Below, piece after piece: positions 26,274-34,628 of a stretch of DNA of 64,000 nucleotides. Origin of the DNA: Streptomyces sp. CNH099 (lineage in GTDB: Bacteria; Actinomycetota; Actinomycetes; Streptomycetales; Streptomycetaceae). The stretch lies in contig AZWL01000014.1 in NCBI GenBank assembly GCA_000514715.1, forward strand, positions 99,723 to 163,722, read 5' to 3'. How positions within the stretch are numbered: position 1 is the first letter of the stretch; every line of letters starts with the position of its first letter. The notes beneath the pieces are model-generated. The model was not told where the DNA came from and did not search any database. It saw only the letters and a list, made by a program, of their open reading frames with translations. A program made the position numbers and the translations under genes.

Positions 26274-27550
26274 TTCAGCCGCACCTCCGTCCCGCGGAAG
26301 ACGGGTCCGGCGAGCACGCTGGACCAGTCGGGCAGGTCGGCCGGCGGGCTTTCCGCACCGGCCGCGAGGAGTTCGTTGACCAGCTGGTTCTCCGCGGGCG
26401 AGTTGGGCAGGCCGAGGCCGTCGCCGTCGGTGGCGAGGGTCTTCGCGGACTGCGGGCGGCCGGCCGCGGCGCCGTCGCGGGCGGGCTGCCCGGTGTACGG
26501 GACGCCGTAGCACCGCGGGCCGCCGCCGGCGTCGAAGCGCGGGGTGTCCCGGCCGGGCACGTACTTGCCGCGCTGCGGCACCACCTCGACGTCGACGTGC
26601 AGGCCGGGCCGGTCGGTGCCCTTGCCGAGCGCCTTGTCCATGACGGGCACGAAGTCGGCGAGCGTGCGGAGCGTGCAGGGGAACGACGGCGCGTACTCGG
26701 CGAGCTTCTCCACCGTGGGGCGGCTGTCGGCGGACAGCCGGATGATGTTCTCCTCGTTCTGCCGCAGGAAGGTGCCGAGGTCCTGGGCCGTGATCGTCGT
26801 CGTGCCGTACAGGGTGCCCAGGTCCTCCCGCTTGGCGGCGAGGGTGCCGCTGGTCGTCGTCGCGTCCCGCAGCGCGTTGATCAGGTCGGGGGCGGCATCC
26901 GCGTACAGGTGGCCGAACTCGACGAGTTCGCGGATGTCGCGGTTGAGCGTCGGCAGGTGCGGGTTGAGCTTCTTCAGGTGCGCGTCCAGCTCCACGAGCG
27001 TGTCGCCGAGCTTCTCGCCGCGGCCGTCGAGGGCGTCGGCCATCGCGGTGAGGGTGGCGGACAGCTTGTCCGGCTTGACGGCGGTGAGCAGCGGCAGCAC
27101 GTTGTCGAGCACCTGCTCCAGCTCGATGGCGTTCTCGCTGCGGTCCTGCGGGATGACGCTGCCCTCGTCGAGGGTCCCGGCCGCCGGGTCCCCGGACGGG
27201 ACGAGGGAGACGAACCGCTCGCCGAAGAGGGTGGTGGGCAGCATCCGGGCGGAGACGTCGGCGGGTATCCGGTCCAGCTGCCCGGGCTTGAGGGCGAGGG
27301 TCAGCTTCGCGGTACGCCCGCCGTCCTCGGCGGAGATCTCCCGCACCTCGCCGACGACGACGCCGCGCATCTTCACCTCGGCGTACGGGTGCATCTCGTT
27401 GCCGACGCTGCCGGTCTCGACCGTGACGGTCGCGGTGTCGGTGAACTCCTTGTTGTAGACGGCCACCGACAGCCACACCAGCAGGGCCGGCACGAGCAGG
27501 AACACCAGGCCCGCCAGCCGGCGTCTCGTGGTCTCGGCCGCGCCGCTCAT
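26270..27550 (-). CDS. mceA: Mce family protein, MceA position
   Basis: This 426-residue Mce subunit is the first of the six. It has an anchor helix (LAGLVFLLVPALLVWLSVAVY, about residues 11-31) and a MlaD-like domain with PYAEVKMRGVVVGEVREI and LPTTLFGERFVSLV, the latter a recognisable MceA element. The helical region contains HLPTLNRDIRELVEFGHLYADAAPDL, and the C-terminal part (about 310-426) holds RCYGVPYTGQP with a conserved cysteine. ATG 27550 overlaps the yrbE stop by four bases. Confidence 0.88.
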   Translation of the reverse strand: MSGAAETTRRRLAGLVFLLVPALLVWLSVAVYNKEFTDTATVTVETGSVGNEMHPYAEVKMRGVVVGEVREISAEDGGRTAKLTLALKPGQLDRIPADVSARMLPTTLFGERFVSLVPSGDPAAGTLDEGSVIPQDRSENAIELEQVLDNVLPLLTAVKPDKLSATLTAMADALDGRGEKLGDTLVELDAHLKKLNPHLPTLNRDIRELVEFGHLYADAAPDLINALRDATTTSGTLAAKREDLGTLYGTTTITAQDLGTFLRQNEENIIRLSADSRPTVEKLAEYAPSFPCTLRTLADFVPVMDKALGKGTDRPGLHVDVEVVPQRGKYVPGRDTPRFDAGGGPRCYGVPYTGQPARDGAAAGRPQSAKTLATDGDGLGLPNSPAENQLVNELLAAGAESPPADLPDWSSVLAGPVFRGTEVRLK

Positions 27551-28449
27551 CCGGACACCTTCACCGTGGTCGTGGTGCCCCAGATCGCCAGGCTGAGGAA
27601 GAAGTCGGTGACGGCGATCAGCACGATCGCGGTACGCACCGAGCGCCCCACGGCGACGCCGACGCCGGCGGGGCCGCCGGTGGCGCGGAAGCCGTAGTAG
27701 CAGTGCGCGAGGATCACCATCACGCTGAAGATCAGCACTTTCATGAACGACAGGAGCACGTCGGTCGGGGAGAGGAAGAGGTTGAAGTAGTGGTCGTAGG
27801 TGCCGGCGGCCTGCTCGTTGTAGAAGACCGTCACGGCGCGCGACGCGAGGTAGGAGCTGAGCAGGCCGATCGCGTAGAGCGGGACGATGGCCACGACCCC
27901 GGCGAGGATGCGGGTGGTGACGAGGTAGGGCATGGAGCGCACGCCCATGCCCTCCAGCGCGTCCACCTCCTCGTTGATGCGCATCGCGCCGAGCTGGGCG
28001 GTGAAGCCGGCGCCGACGGTGGCGGACAGCGCGAGACCGGCGACCAGCGGCGCGATCTCGCGGGTGTTGAAGTACGCGGAGACGAAGCCGGTGAAGGCGG
28101 CGGTGCCGATCTGGTTGAGCGCCGCGTAGCCCTGGAGGCCGACGACCGTGCCGGTGAACAGGGTCATCGCGAACATCACGCCGATCGTGCCGCCGATGAC
28201 GCCGAGGCCGCCGCTGCCGAAGGCCACCTCGGCGAGCAGCCGCTGCACCTCCTTGAGGTAGCGGCGGGCGGCGCGCGGCGCCCACAGCAGCGCGCGTGCG
28301 TAGAAGATGAGCTGGTCGCCGGCCTGGTCGAGCCAGGCGAGCGGGCGGCGCAGGACCCGGCCGGGGCGGAAGCCCCGGGGGGCAGGGCCGTGCTCATCCC
28401 CGGCCGCGGCGTCCTGCCGTTCCCGTTGCTCCTTCTGGTCCAGGGCCAT
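27547..28449 (-). CDS. yrbEB: YrbE/MlaE-type ABC permease, second subunit
   Basis: This 300-residue integral membrane permease pairs with the other YrbE protein and the Mkl ATPase to move lipid substrates delivered by the Mce channel. The MlaE domain starts near residue 75 (FGSGGLGVIGGTIGVMFAMT), and the conserved coupling segment is LGAMRINEEVDALEGMGVRSMPYLVTTR (about 150-177). Five to six membrane helices are visible. ATG 28449 lies three bases after the upstream stop, which indicates translational coupling. Confidence 0.92.
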   Translation of the reverse strand: MALDQKEQRERQDAAAGDEHGPAPRGFRPGRVLRRPLAWLDQAGDQLIFYARALLWAPRAARRYLKEVQRLLAEVAFGSGGLGVIGGTIGVMFAMTLFTGTVVGLQGYAALNQIGTAAFTGFVSAYFNTREIAPLVAGLALSATVGAGFTAQLGAMRINEEVDALEGMGVRSMPYLVTTRILAGVVAIVPLYAIGLLSSYLASRAVTVFYNEQAAGTYDHYFNLFLSPTDVLLSFMKVLIFSVMVILAHCYYGFRATGGPAGVGVAVGRSVRTAIVLIAVTDFFLSLAIWGTTTTVKVSG

Positions 28450-28452
28450 CGC

Positions 28453-29352
28453 TCAGCCTCCCTTCGGGGGGACGACCTGCAGGTAGATCGACGTCAGGAT
28501 GGTGTTGACGAAGAACAGCAGCAGGAAGGTGATGACGACGGACTGGTTGACCGCGTCGCCCACGCCCTTCGGGCCGCCGCGGGGGTTGAGGCCGCGGTAG
28601 GCGGCGACGATGCCGGCGATGAAGCCGAAGATCAGCGCCTTGATCTCGCTGATGTAGAGGTCGGGGAGCTGCGCGAGGGCGGAGAAGCTGGAGAGGTACG
28701 CGCCCGGGGTGCCGCCCTGCATGATGACGTTGAAGAAGTAGCCGCCGAGCGTCCCGACGACCGACACCAGGCCGTTGAGGAGGACCGCCACGCCCATCGT
28801 GGCCAGCACCCGCGGCACCACGAGGCGCTGGACCGGCGAGACGCCCATGACCTCCATGGCGTCCAGCTCCTCGCGGATCTTCCGGGAGCCGAGGTCCGCG
28901 CAGATCGCCGAGCCGGCGGCGCCGGAGATCAGCAGCGCCACGATCAGCGGCGACGCCTGCTGGATGACCGCGAGGACGCTGGCGCCGCCGGTGAAGGACT
29001 GGGCGCCGAACTGCTGGGTGAGCGAGCCGACCTGGAGGGCGATCACGGCGCCGAAGGGGATCGACACCAGGGCCGCGGGCAGGATCGTCACGCTGGCGAT
29101 GAACCAGAACTGCTCGACGAACTCGCGGAACTGGAACGGCCGCTTGAAGGTCAGCCGGGCGACCGACAGCGCCAGCGCGAACAGCTTCCCCGTCTCGCGC
29201 AGCGCCCCGGCGCCGGGCACGGACCACGCCGGGCGCTCCGGCTCGTCGCCCCCGGCGGCGTCCGGCGCCCCACCGGGATCCTGCCCGGGGTCCGGCGGGT
29301 CGGGCGGGTCCGGGGGCTGCGGCGGGGGCGGGGGCGGCAGGGTCGCGGTCAC
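28453..29352 (-). CDS. yrbEA: YrbE/MlaE-type ABC permease, first subunit
   Basis: This 299-residue permease of the Mce transporter has about 55 Pro/Gly-rich N-terminal residues before the MlaE domain (FREFVEQFWFIASVTILPA). The coupling segment LGSRKIREELDAMEVMGVSPVQRLVVPR (about 153-180) is typical, and GLNPRGGPKGVGDAVNQSVV (about 253-272) is the conserved C-terminal loop of the first YrbE subunit. GTG 29352 overlaps the Mkl stop codon in the GTGA arrangement, so the start is well supported despite the low-complexity N-terminus. Confidence 0.92.
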   Translation of the reverse strand: MTATLPPPPPPQPPDPPDPPDPGQDPGGAPDAAGGDEPERPAWSVPGAGALRETGKLFALALSVARLTFKRPFQFREFVEQFWFIASVTILPAALVSIPFGAVIALQVGSLTQQFGAQSFTGGASVLAVIQQASPLIVALLISGAAGSAICADLGSRKIREELDAMEVMGVSPVQRLVVPRVLATMGVAVLLNGLVSVVGTLGGYFFNVIMQGGTPGAYLSSFSALAQLPDLYISEIKALIFGFIAGIVAAYRGLNPRGGPKGVGDAVNQSVVITFLLLFFVNTILTSIYLQVVPPKGG

Positions 29353-30368
29353 GGCCGCTCCTCTGGGAGCCCCGGCATGGTCAGCGTCCGCGCCTCCGCG
29401 ACCGACGACCCGATGCCCGCCACGATCGCGTTGCGCGCGGCCGTCGGCAGCTGCGCCAGCATCCCGAGGACCCGCTCCCGGTGCCGGTCCACCGCCTGCC
29501 GCGGCGGCATCCCGGGCGACGGTTCGAGCTGCGGCACGATCTCGCGCACCCCGGCGCGGGCGGGCGCCGAGGCGTCGAAGCCCTCGGCGGCGAGCGTCGC
29601 CGCGTCCTTCTCCTCCGACATGCCGATGGGGCCGAGCCGGCTGCCGCTGAGGAACTGCGACACCACCGGCTCCTCGCTGGTGAGCAGCACCTCGCGGGGT
29701 CCGAAGGTGACGAGGTTGCGGCGGAAGAGCATCCCGATGTTGTCCGGGACGGTGCAGGCGATGTCGATGTTGTGCGTGACGATCAGCATCGTCGCGTCGA
29801 TCTGCGCGTTGACGTCGATGAGCAGCTGCGAGATGAACGCCGTGCGCACCGGGTCCAGACCGGAGTCCGGCTCGTCGCACAGCACGATCTCCGGATCGAG
29901 GACGAGCGCACGGGCCAGCCCCGCCCGCTTGCGCATGCCGCCCGAGATCTCGCCGGGCAGCTTGCCCTCGGCGCCGCCGAGGCCGACCAGGTCCATCCGC
30001 TCCATGACGATGCGGCGGATCTCGGACTCCTTCTTGCGGGTGTGCTCGCGCAGCGGGAACGCGACGTTGTCGAAGAGGCTCATCGAGCCGAACAGCGCAC
30101 CGTCCTGGAACATCAGCCCGAACTTCTTGCGGGCCTCGAAGACGTCGCGCTCGCGGTCGTTGACCATGTCGACGCCGTCGACGCGGACGTGCCCGCGCTC
30201 CGGCTTGAGCAGGCCGATCAGCGACTTGAGGAACACGGTCTTGCCGGTGCCGGAGGGGCCGAGCAGCACGCTGACCTCGCCCGCCGGCAGCGTCAGCGTG
30301 ACGTCCCGCCAGATGTTCTGGCGGCCGAAGGACTTCGTCAGGCCGTCGACGACCACTTCGATTCCCAT
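29349..30368 (-). CDS. mkl: Mce transporter ATPase (Mkl/MlaF-like)
   Basis: This 339-residue ABC-type ATPase powers the Mce lipid importer from the cytoplasmic face. Walker A GPSGTGKT lies at residues 37-44, the Q-loop in FGLMFQDGALFGSM, the signature EISGGMRKRAGLARAL near 145-160 and Walker B IVLCDEPDSGLDP near 168-180. The ~90-residue C-terminal extension after the nucleotide-binding domain, with VSQFLSGSRLGPIGMSEEKD, distinguishes Mkl/MceG from generic ABC ATPases. ATG 30368 has AGGGGG upstream. It is the first gene of the operon, so the promoter must lie in 30369-31051. Confidence 0.93.
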   Translation of the reverse strand: MGIEVVVDGLTKSFGRQNIWRDVTLTLPAGEVSVLLGPSGTGKTVFLKSLIGLLKPERGHVRVDGVDMVNDRERDVFEARKKFGLMFQDGALFGSMSLFDNVAFPLREHTRKKESEIRRIVMERMDLVGLGGAEGKLPGEISGGMRKRAGLARALVLDPEIVLCDEPDSGLDPVRTAFISQLLIDVNAQIDATMLIVTHNIDIACTVPDNIGMLFRRNLVTFGPREVLLTSEEPVVSQFLSGSRLGPIGMSEEKDAATLAAEGFDASAPARAGVREIVPQLEPSPGMPPRQAVDRHRERVLGMLAQLPTAARNAIVAGIGSSVAEARTLTMPGLPEERP

Positions 30369-31051
30369 CACAGCCCCCTGGCGGGTGTGCGGTGGCGGCC
30401 GTGTACACCCCGGCCGGTCCCGTCAACTCCGGTGCGGGCACAGCACAGCACAGCCGGCCGCCGCGGGCACCGGTCACCGGCGACGACTGGCAACAGATGA
30501 CAATCCCGGGCGGCGGCCTTGTCTCCGAGTGAGCAAAGAGGAGCGGGCCGGGCCCGGCCGCCGCGCAACGCGTGTTCTGCCGTGCACATGCGTGCATCAC
30601 TCCATGAGGGGTCCTGCAGCAGCCGGTGCGGCCTCTGCGCTACGAGATCCGCGCTGCGGCGGACACGACTTCTGCGGTGCGGCCTTGCTGGGGGACGGGC
30701 TGCACGAGCACCTGCGGGGAGAGACGCTACGCACGGGTAACCGGGGAATCAATAGCCGTGCCCGGGAAAGTCACAGGCTCCTTACCAGCGGGTACTTTCT
30801 TGTCGCCGGCTGAGCAATCCGCCGAGCCGCCTTATCAACGGATGACAAACGCACCGGCCGCCGGGACCGTTGCTCACCCGGCAACACATCGGCCGGCCCG
30901 GATTTCTCACCGCGTGACAATGAAGCAACGTATTCCGAGATCGCCGCACCGGGCACATTGCCAGCCTTATTACCGGCGCGTAGCATTCCCACGCCGACAG
31001 TCGGCGATATCCCCACCCGGGCTCCCCCACACGACATTGAGGAGATTCTCG
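30369..31051. promoter_or_regulatory. Control region between mce operon and secreted-protein gene
   Basis: No gene is evident in these 683 bases, but repeats are dense. TTGTCTCCGAGTGAGCAA (30519-30536) and TTGTCGCCGGCTGAGCAA (30800-30817) match an 18-bp motif found exactly twice in the region upstream of the first PucR gene. Weaker reverse copies end at GACAA 30844-30848 and 30916-30920. The block 30728-30817 (CGGGTAAC at 30734, then GGGTACTTTCTTGTC ending at 30804) aligns with 34214-34305 at almost identical internal spacing. The region must hold promoters for mkl (minus) and for the gene at 31052 (plus). Confidence 0.7.
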
Positions 31052-31696
31052 ATGGCCAGACGGTTGACACTATCGAGAGGGCAGCGGAATCTGGGCCGCG
31101 GCGTCGTGGCGCTGCTCGCGGCGGCGGGTTTCACCGTCGCCACCTCGGGCACGGCGAACGCCGCACCCGTCCAGCTCAACTACCCGCTGTCCGGCACGAC
31201 GCACCTCGCGGGCACCGACTCGGACCTCGAACTGGGCCCGGGCACGCTGGAGACCACCGTGGACCTGTCCACCGGTGCGCTCAGCGCCGACACGAACCTG
31301 CCGCCGGCCACCGGCTCCTTCAAGACGCTCGACCTGATCCCGGCCACGGCGACCACCGAGTTCATCGAGACCGAGCCCACCGCCGGCACCATCGACGTCG
31401 CCACCGGCGAGGTCAACACGGTCTCGAAGCTGACGCTGCGGATCACCGAGCTGAAGGTGGCCGGAATACCCATCTGGGTGGGCAGCCGCTGCAAGACCGA
31501 GGTGCCCGCCGAGATAGCCCTCACCTCGGAGCCGGGATTCAACCCGTTCACGGGCGGCACGCTCAGCGGCGAGTACACGATTCCCGACTTCGAGCACTGC
31601 CTGCTCGCCACCCCCGTGATCAACGCGATCATCCCGGGCGAGGGGAACACCATCAGCCTCGACCTCGGCACCGCGGAGGCACCGTCGGCGAGCTGA
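31052..31696 (+). CDS. Secreted protein of unknown function, shares domain with 31768-33306
   Basis: This is a 214-residue exported protein. A long Tat- or Sec-type signal peptide covers residues 1-37 (basic start, then VVALLAAAGFTVATSGTANAA). The mature part is Thr/Ala/Pro-rich with two cysteines. Around residues 129-190, LRITELKVAGIPIWVGSRC, then the F-x-GGTL-x-G motif and a final Cys, matches the C-terminal region of the convergent gene at 31768-33306. I do not know the function; its position suggests a role with the mce locus at the cell envelope. ATG 31052 has GAGGAG 7 bases upstream. Confidence 0.8.
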   Translation: MARRLTLSRGQRNLGRGVVALLAAAGFTVATSGTANAAPVQLNYPLSGTTHLAGTDSDLELGPGTLETTVDLSTGALSADTNLPPATGSFKTLDLIPATATTEFIETEPTAGTIDVATGEVNTVSKLTLRITELKVAGIPIWVGSRCKTEVPAEIALTSEPGFNPFTGGTLSGEYTIPDFEHCLLATPVINAIIPGEGNTISLDLGTAEAPSAS

Positions 31697-31711
31697 CCCC
31701 GGCCGCGACGG

Positions 31712-31748
31712 CTCGCCCGGGTTCCTTCGCGGAGGGAACCCGGGCGAG
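31712..31748. terminator. Bidirectional terminator hairpin
   Basis: CTCGCCCGGGTTCC (31712-31725) pairs perfectly with GGAACCCGGGCGAG (31735-31748) between two convergent secreted-protein genes. Confidence 0.9.
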
Positions 31749-31767
31749 TGCCGTGCTCAGTCGAGGC

Positions 31768-33306
31768 TCAGTCGTGGGCGGGGAGTTCGGGGACGGCCGG
31801 CGTGCACGGTATTGTGCACAGCGGCGACTGGTTCAGCTCGACGTAGTTTCCCGGCCCGGAGAGAGCCGACGTGAAGAGGGGGTCCAGGTCTTCACCGCCC
31901 GTGCCGCACCCGGAGAACGGGGGCACCGACACCAGGCCTTTCAACGTGCCGCCGCTGAAGACGTGGTAGTCGGGAAACTTTCCCTTGAGTACGACGTCGA
32001 CAGGCTTGCTCGTGCGGCAGTCGTCGCCCACCTCCAGCGGCACCCCGTTCACCTTCACGTCGTAGATCCGCAGGGACTGGTAGAAGCCCGCCGTGGTCTC
32101 GTTGGTCTCGGGGAACCGCCACTGCTCGGTGACGATCGTCATCGGCCCGTTCGTGAACTCGACCTTTCCCGACACCGGCACGAACCCGAAGGTCAGGAAA
32201 GTCGCGTTCGAGTCCGGAAGCGTGAACTCCGCGACGCTGCGGGTGCCGTTGTAGAAGTCCGGCCCGAAAACCATCTGCTTGTTCAGCAGCACGCGCACGC
32301 TGTCGAGCGTCGGCGCGTGCGGATCATTGACGATGAGTGCGCCGTTCAGTTTCCTGGAGTTCACCAGGGCGGCCGCGGCCGTGCAGGTGTAGACGCCCGG
32401 AAGGTCCCTGACGGTCGAGCCCTCGGGAGGTTCGATCAGCCGGTCGGGGTCCAGCTCCGCCGTCGGCGGCTGGTCCGGAGGGCACGGCTTGACCTCACCG
32501 GTCTCGACGGGCTCGTCCGCGGGAGCCGTTTCCACGCCGGCACCCGCGCCGCCGGGCTGGGTGCCGGTGGCGCTCGAAGTGCCCTGCCCGGCAGCACCGT
32601 TGTCACCACCGCCGCCGCTGTCCCCGTCCCCCGGCGTGCCGGACTCGTCCGGGCCGGCGACCGTCGCCAGGGTGGCGTCCTGGCCGTCGGCCACGACGCA
32701 GGTGAGGGTCGAGGCGGCGGGGCCCGCCGGGTCGTCCGGGTCAGCCGCGTCGTCCGGCGGGGACGCCGGGTCGGCGGGCGGCGCGGAGGTGTCGCCCGGG
32801 GCGGGCGGACTGCCCTGCAGCTCCAGCGTCAGCGGGCCGAGGGAGAAGACCACGTCCCCGGAGCCCCTGGGCGTCGCGGACGACATCCCGCCCGAGAACG
32901 ACACGGTGGCCGTGCCGTCCGCCGCCACCTCCGCCGGCTCCCCGGTCACGCCGGCCCAGGGGTAGTCGGCGGACTCCTGCCCCTGGGCCACGCCCATCGC
33001 CACCGACGCCGACCCGGCGACGGCGGCGCCCTCCTCGGCCCGCAGCCCGTCCAGCAGTTCCCCGCCCAGCGTGGCCGACATCGTCAGGTCACCGGGGCGG
33101 ATGGCCTCGCCCGAACGTACGGACGCCGGGAAGGAACCCGTGAACTCGACCGTGGTGTCGACGGCTCCGCCGCCGGCCGGCTCGCACACGTAGTCGGCGG
33201 AGACCGAGACGGCCGCGTCCTGGGCCGCCGAACCGGAGGCCGGGAGCAGTCCTGCGACAAGCGCACCGAATGCGATCACGGTGAGCCGCCCGGTACGTGG
33301 ACTCAT
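31768..33306 (-). CDS. Secreted two-part protein, DUF6801-like N-terminus
   Basis: This 512-residue exported protein starts with a signal peptide (about residues 1-28, cleavage near GSAAQ). Residues ~30-160 look like the actinobacterial DUF6801 domain (ADYVCEPAGG, then FTGSFPASVRSGEAIRPGDL). A Pro/Gly/Asp-rich linker of about 100 residues follows, and the C-terminal ~230 residues contain LRIYDVKVNGVPLEVGDDC, F-SGGTL-KG and a Cys, the same domain as in the convergent 214-residue protein. Function is unknown. No wall anchor or membrane helix is visible at the C-terminus. The gene has its own upstream region after the hairpin at 33364-33414. Confidence 0.75.
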   Translation of the reverse strand: MSPRTGRLTVIAFGALVAGLLPASGSAAQDAAVSVSADYVCEPAGGGAVDTTVEFTGSFPASVRSGEAIRPGDLTMSATLGGELLDGLRAEEGAAVAGSASVAMGVAQGQESADYPWAGVTGEPAEVAADGTATVSFSGGMSSATPRGSGDVVFSLGPLTLELQGSPPAPGDTSAPPADPASPPDDAADPDDPAGPAASTLTCVVADGQDATLATVAGPDESGTPGDGDSGGGGDNGAAGQGTSSATGTQPGGAGAGVETAPADEPVETGEVKPCPPDQPPTAELDPDRLIEPPEGSTVRDLPGVYTCTAAAALVNSRKLNGALIVNDPHAPTLDSVRVLLNKQMVFGPDFYNGTRSVAEFTLPDSNATFLTFGFVPVSGKVEFTNGPMTIVTEQWRFPETNETTAGFYQSLRIYDVKVNGVPLEVGDDCRTSKPVDVVLKGKFPDYHVFSGGTLKGLVSVPPFSGCGTGGEDLDPLFTSALSGPGNYVELNQSPLCTIPCTPAVPELPAHD

Positions 33307-33363
33307 CGAACTCCTTCTGCGGTGGATACGTCAGTCCGGCGTGCTGCTGTACGGGAACGCCGG

Positions 33364-33414
33364 GGCCCGGGCCCGCGGCCGACCGGGCACTCAGGTCGGC
33401 CGCGGGCCCGGGCC
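33364..33414. terminator. Perfect 21-bp hairpin between two secreted-protein genes
   Basis: 33364-33384 (starting GGCCCGGGCCCGCGG) is exactly complementary to 33394-33414 with a 9-base loop. It lies after the gene at 33428-34054 and should stop most transcription before the gene at 31768-33306. Confidence 0.9.
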
Positions 33415-33427
33415 GTCAGGCCGGGCG

Positions 33428-34054
33428 TCAGTCCATCGTGATGGTCTGCGCCGGCGAGACGTCGTAGGTGCCGGTGAACGCGGCGTGGTCGCCGTTGTTG
33501 ATGATGCCCAGGCAGTTCGCGTTGTAGGCGGTGAGGTCACCGTCCTGCACCACGAGCTGGCTGGTCGAGTTGTCGAAGTACCCGGTGACCGTGCCCTCGT
33601 CCGTGGCTCCGCCGGGGCCGGCGAACGTCGCCGAGCAGAGGCCGGACGAGTCCGAGATGTTCGCGATGATCCCGGTGATCGACCCCAGCACCCGGTCGGG
33701 GTTGTCGGGGTCGACGCCGGTGACGTTCAGGTCCCAGGGCGTCGAGGACGTGTCGACGTCGAACGCGACTCCGGCCACGGAGCAGTTCGTGAACGTCAGG
33801 CTGTCGATGGTGCCGATGCCCGCACCGTCCAGCCCCGACCCGCTCTGGAGCGACCCCGCGGCGTCGGAGTCGGTGCAGAGGAGGACGGCGTTGGGCACCT
33901 CCAGCTGGGTGTCCCCGGAGTGGGCCGTGAACGGCCCGCCCGGAGAGACCGTCCAGGTCGCCTGCGCGGTCGCGGAGGCGGAGCTGACGGTGAAGCCGAC
34001 GGCCGCCATGAGGGCTGTTGCTGCGACTGCGGCGCTTCTCGTGAGTGTTCGCAC
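33428..34054 (-). CDS. Secreted protein of unknown function
   Basis: This is a 208-residue exported protein with a clear signal peptide (SAAVAATALMAAVGFTVSSASATA, about residues 6-29). The mature part is Ser/Thr/Asp/Gly-rich, has four cysteines that could form two disulfides, and looks beta-rich, ending in GTYDVSPAQTITMD. I do not recognise the family. GTG 34054 is chosen for the GAGGGGA ribosome site; the frame extends further upstream but that part is Arg-rich without coding character. It is divergent from the first PucR-type regulator gene and shares its control region. Confidence 0.75.
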   Translation of the reverse strand: MRTLTRSAAVAATALMAAVGFTVSSASATAQATWTVSPGGPFTAHSGDTQLEVPNAVLLCTDSDAAGSLQSGSGLDGAGIGTIDSLTFTNCSVAGVAFDVDTSSTPWDLNVTGVDPDNPDRVLGSITGIIANISDSSGLCSATFAGPGGATDEGTVTGYFDNSTSQLVVQDGDLTAYNANCLGIINNGDHAAFTGTYDVSPAQTITMD

Positions 34055-34628
34055 TGCGATTCCCCTCGTGAGTTGAAGTGACGGTTCTGCGCCACCGCGC
34101 CGTCCGCTTCCCGGGGAGCGGGCAACGCGCGGCACATCGAAACCGTGGAGCGATCCGGGTCCGGCCCGCGGACCTCGGCGGATGCCCCGACCAGCGCCTT
34201 GCAGGTGAGTACGTTACGTACGGGTAACAAGAGAACGCAATACTTCGGACCGGGAATCGGGGAACTTTGTTACGGCCGGGTATTTTCTTGTCAGCCGTGC
34301 AGTATCCCGCCGCCGGAACTTGTCGCCGAGTGCGCAATCACGGGCTGTTCCCGGCGGTGATCCACCGCACGGCAACGACGGATTCCGGCCGAATCCCCTC
34401 GGGCCCCCGGCGGTCCGCCCGGCCGGGCGCGGCCGGGTCGACGATCGCCCCGTCGGGCTCCCGGCGGACGGCCCGGCGCGTTTTCTTGTCAGTTGCGCAG
34501 CACTCCCCCCGCCGGGGTTTGTCGCCGAGTGCGCAAGCCCGCCCGTTCCGCTCCCGGACGCCCGCGCCGCCGCGCATGCTGGGCGCCGGAGTCCCGCCGA
34601 CCGGGCTCCGCCCCGGGGTGGAGGAGTC
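34055..34628. promoter_or_regulatory. Control region with duplicated module upstream of PucR-type gene
   Basis: A module of about 60 bases occurs twice: 34285-34337 and 34483-34536. Each holds TTTTCTTGTCAG followed 32-33 bases later by TTGTCGCCGAGTGCGCAA (34320-34337 and 34519-34536, identical in all 18 bases). The first module is preceded by CGGGTAAC (34221-34228) and CGGGTATTTTC, matching the mce control region. No gene was found here. The region must contain promoters for the secreted-protein gene (minus) and the regulator gene (plus). Confidence 0.75.

Noticed and set aside
27703..30813. Plus-strand open frame of over 1000 codons opposite the YrbE and Mkl genes
   Set aside because: It is a shadow of clearly conserved minus-strand genes and shows no domain.
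30734..34228. CGGGTAAC as a sigma-B-type -10 element
   Set aside because: No GTTT-like -35 lies 14-16 bases upstream at any of the three copies, so it is kept only as part of the conserved block.
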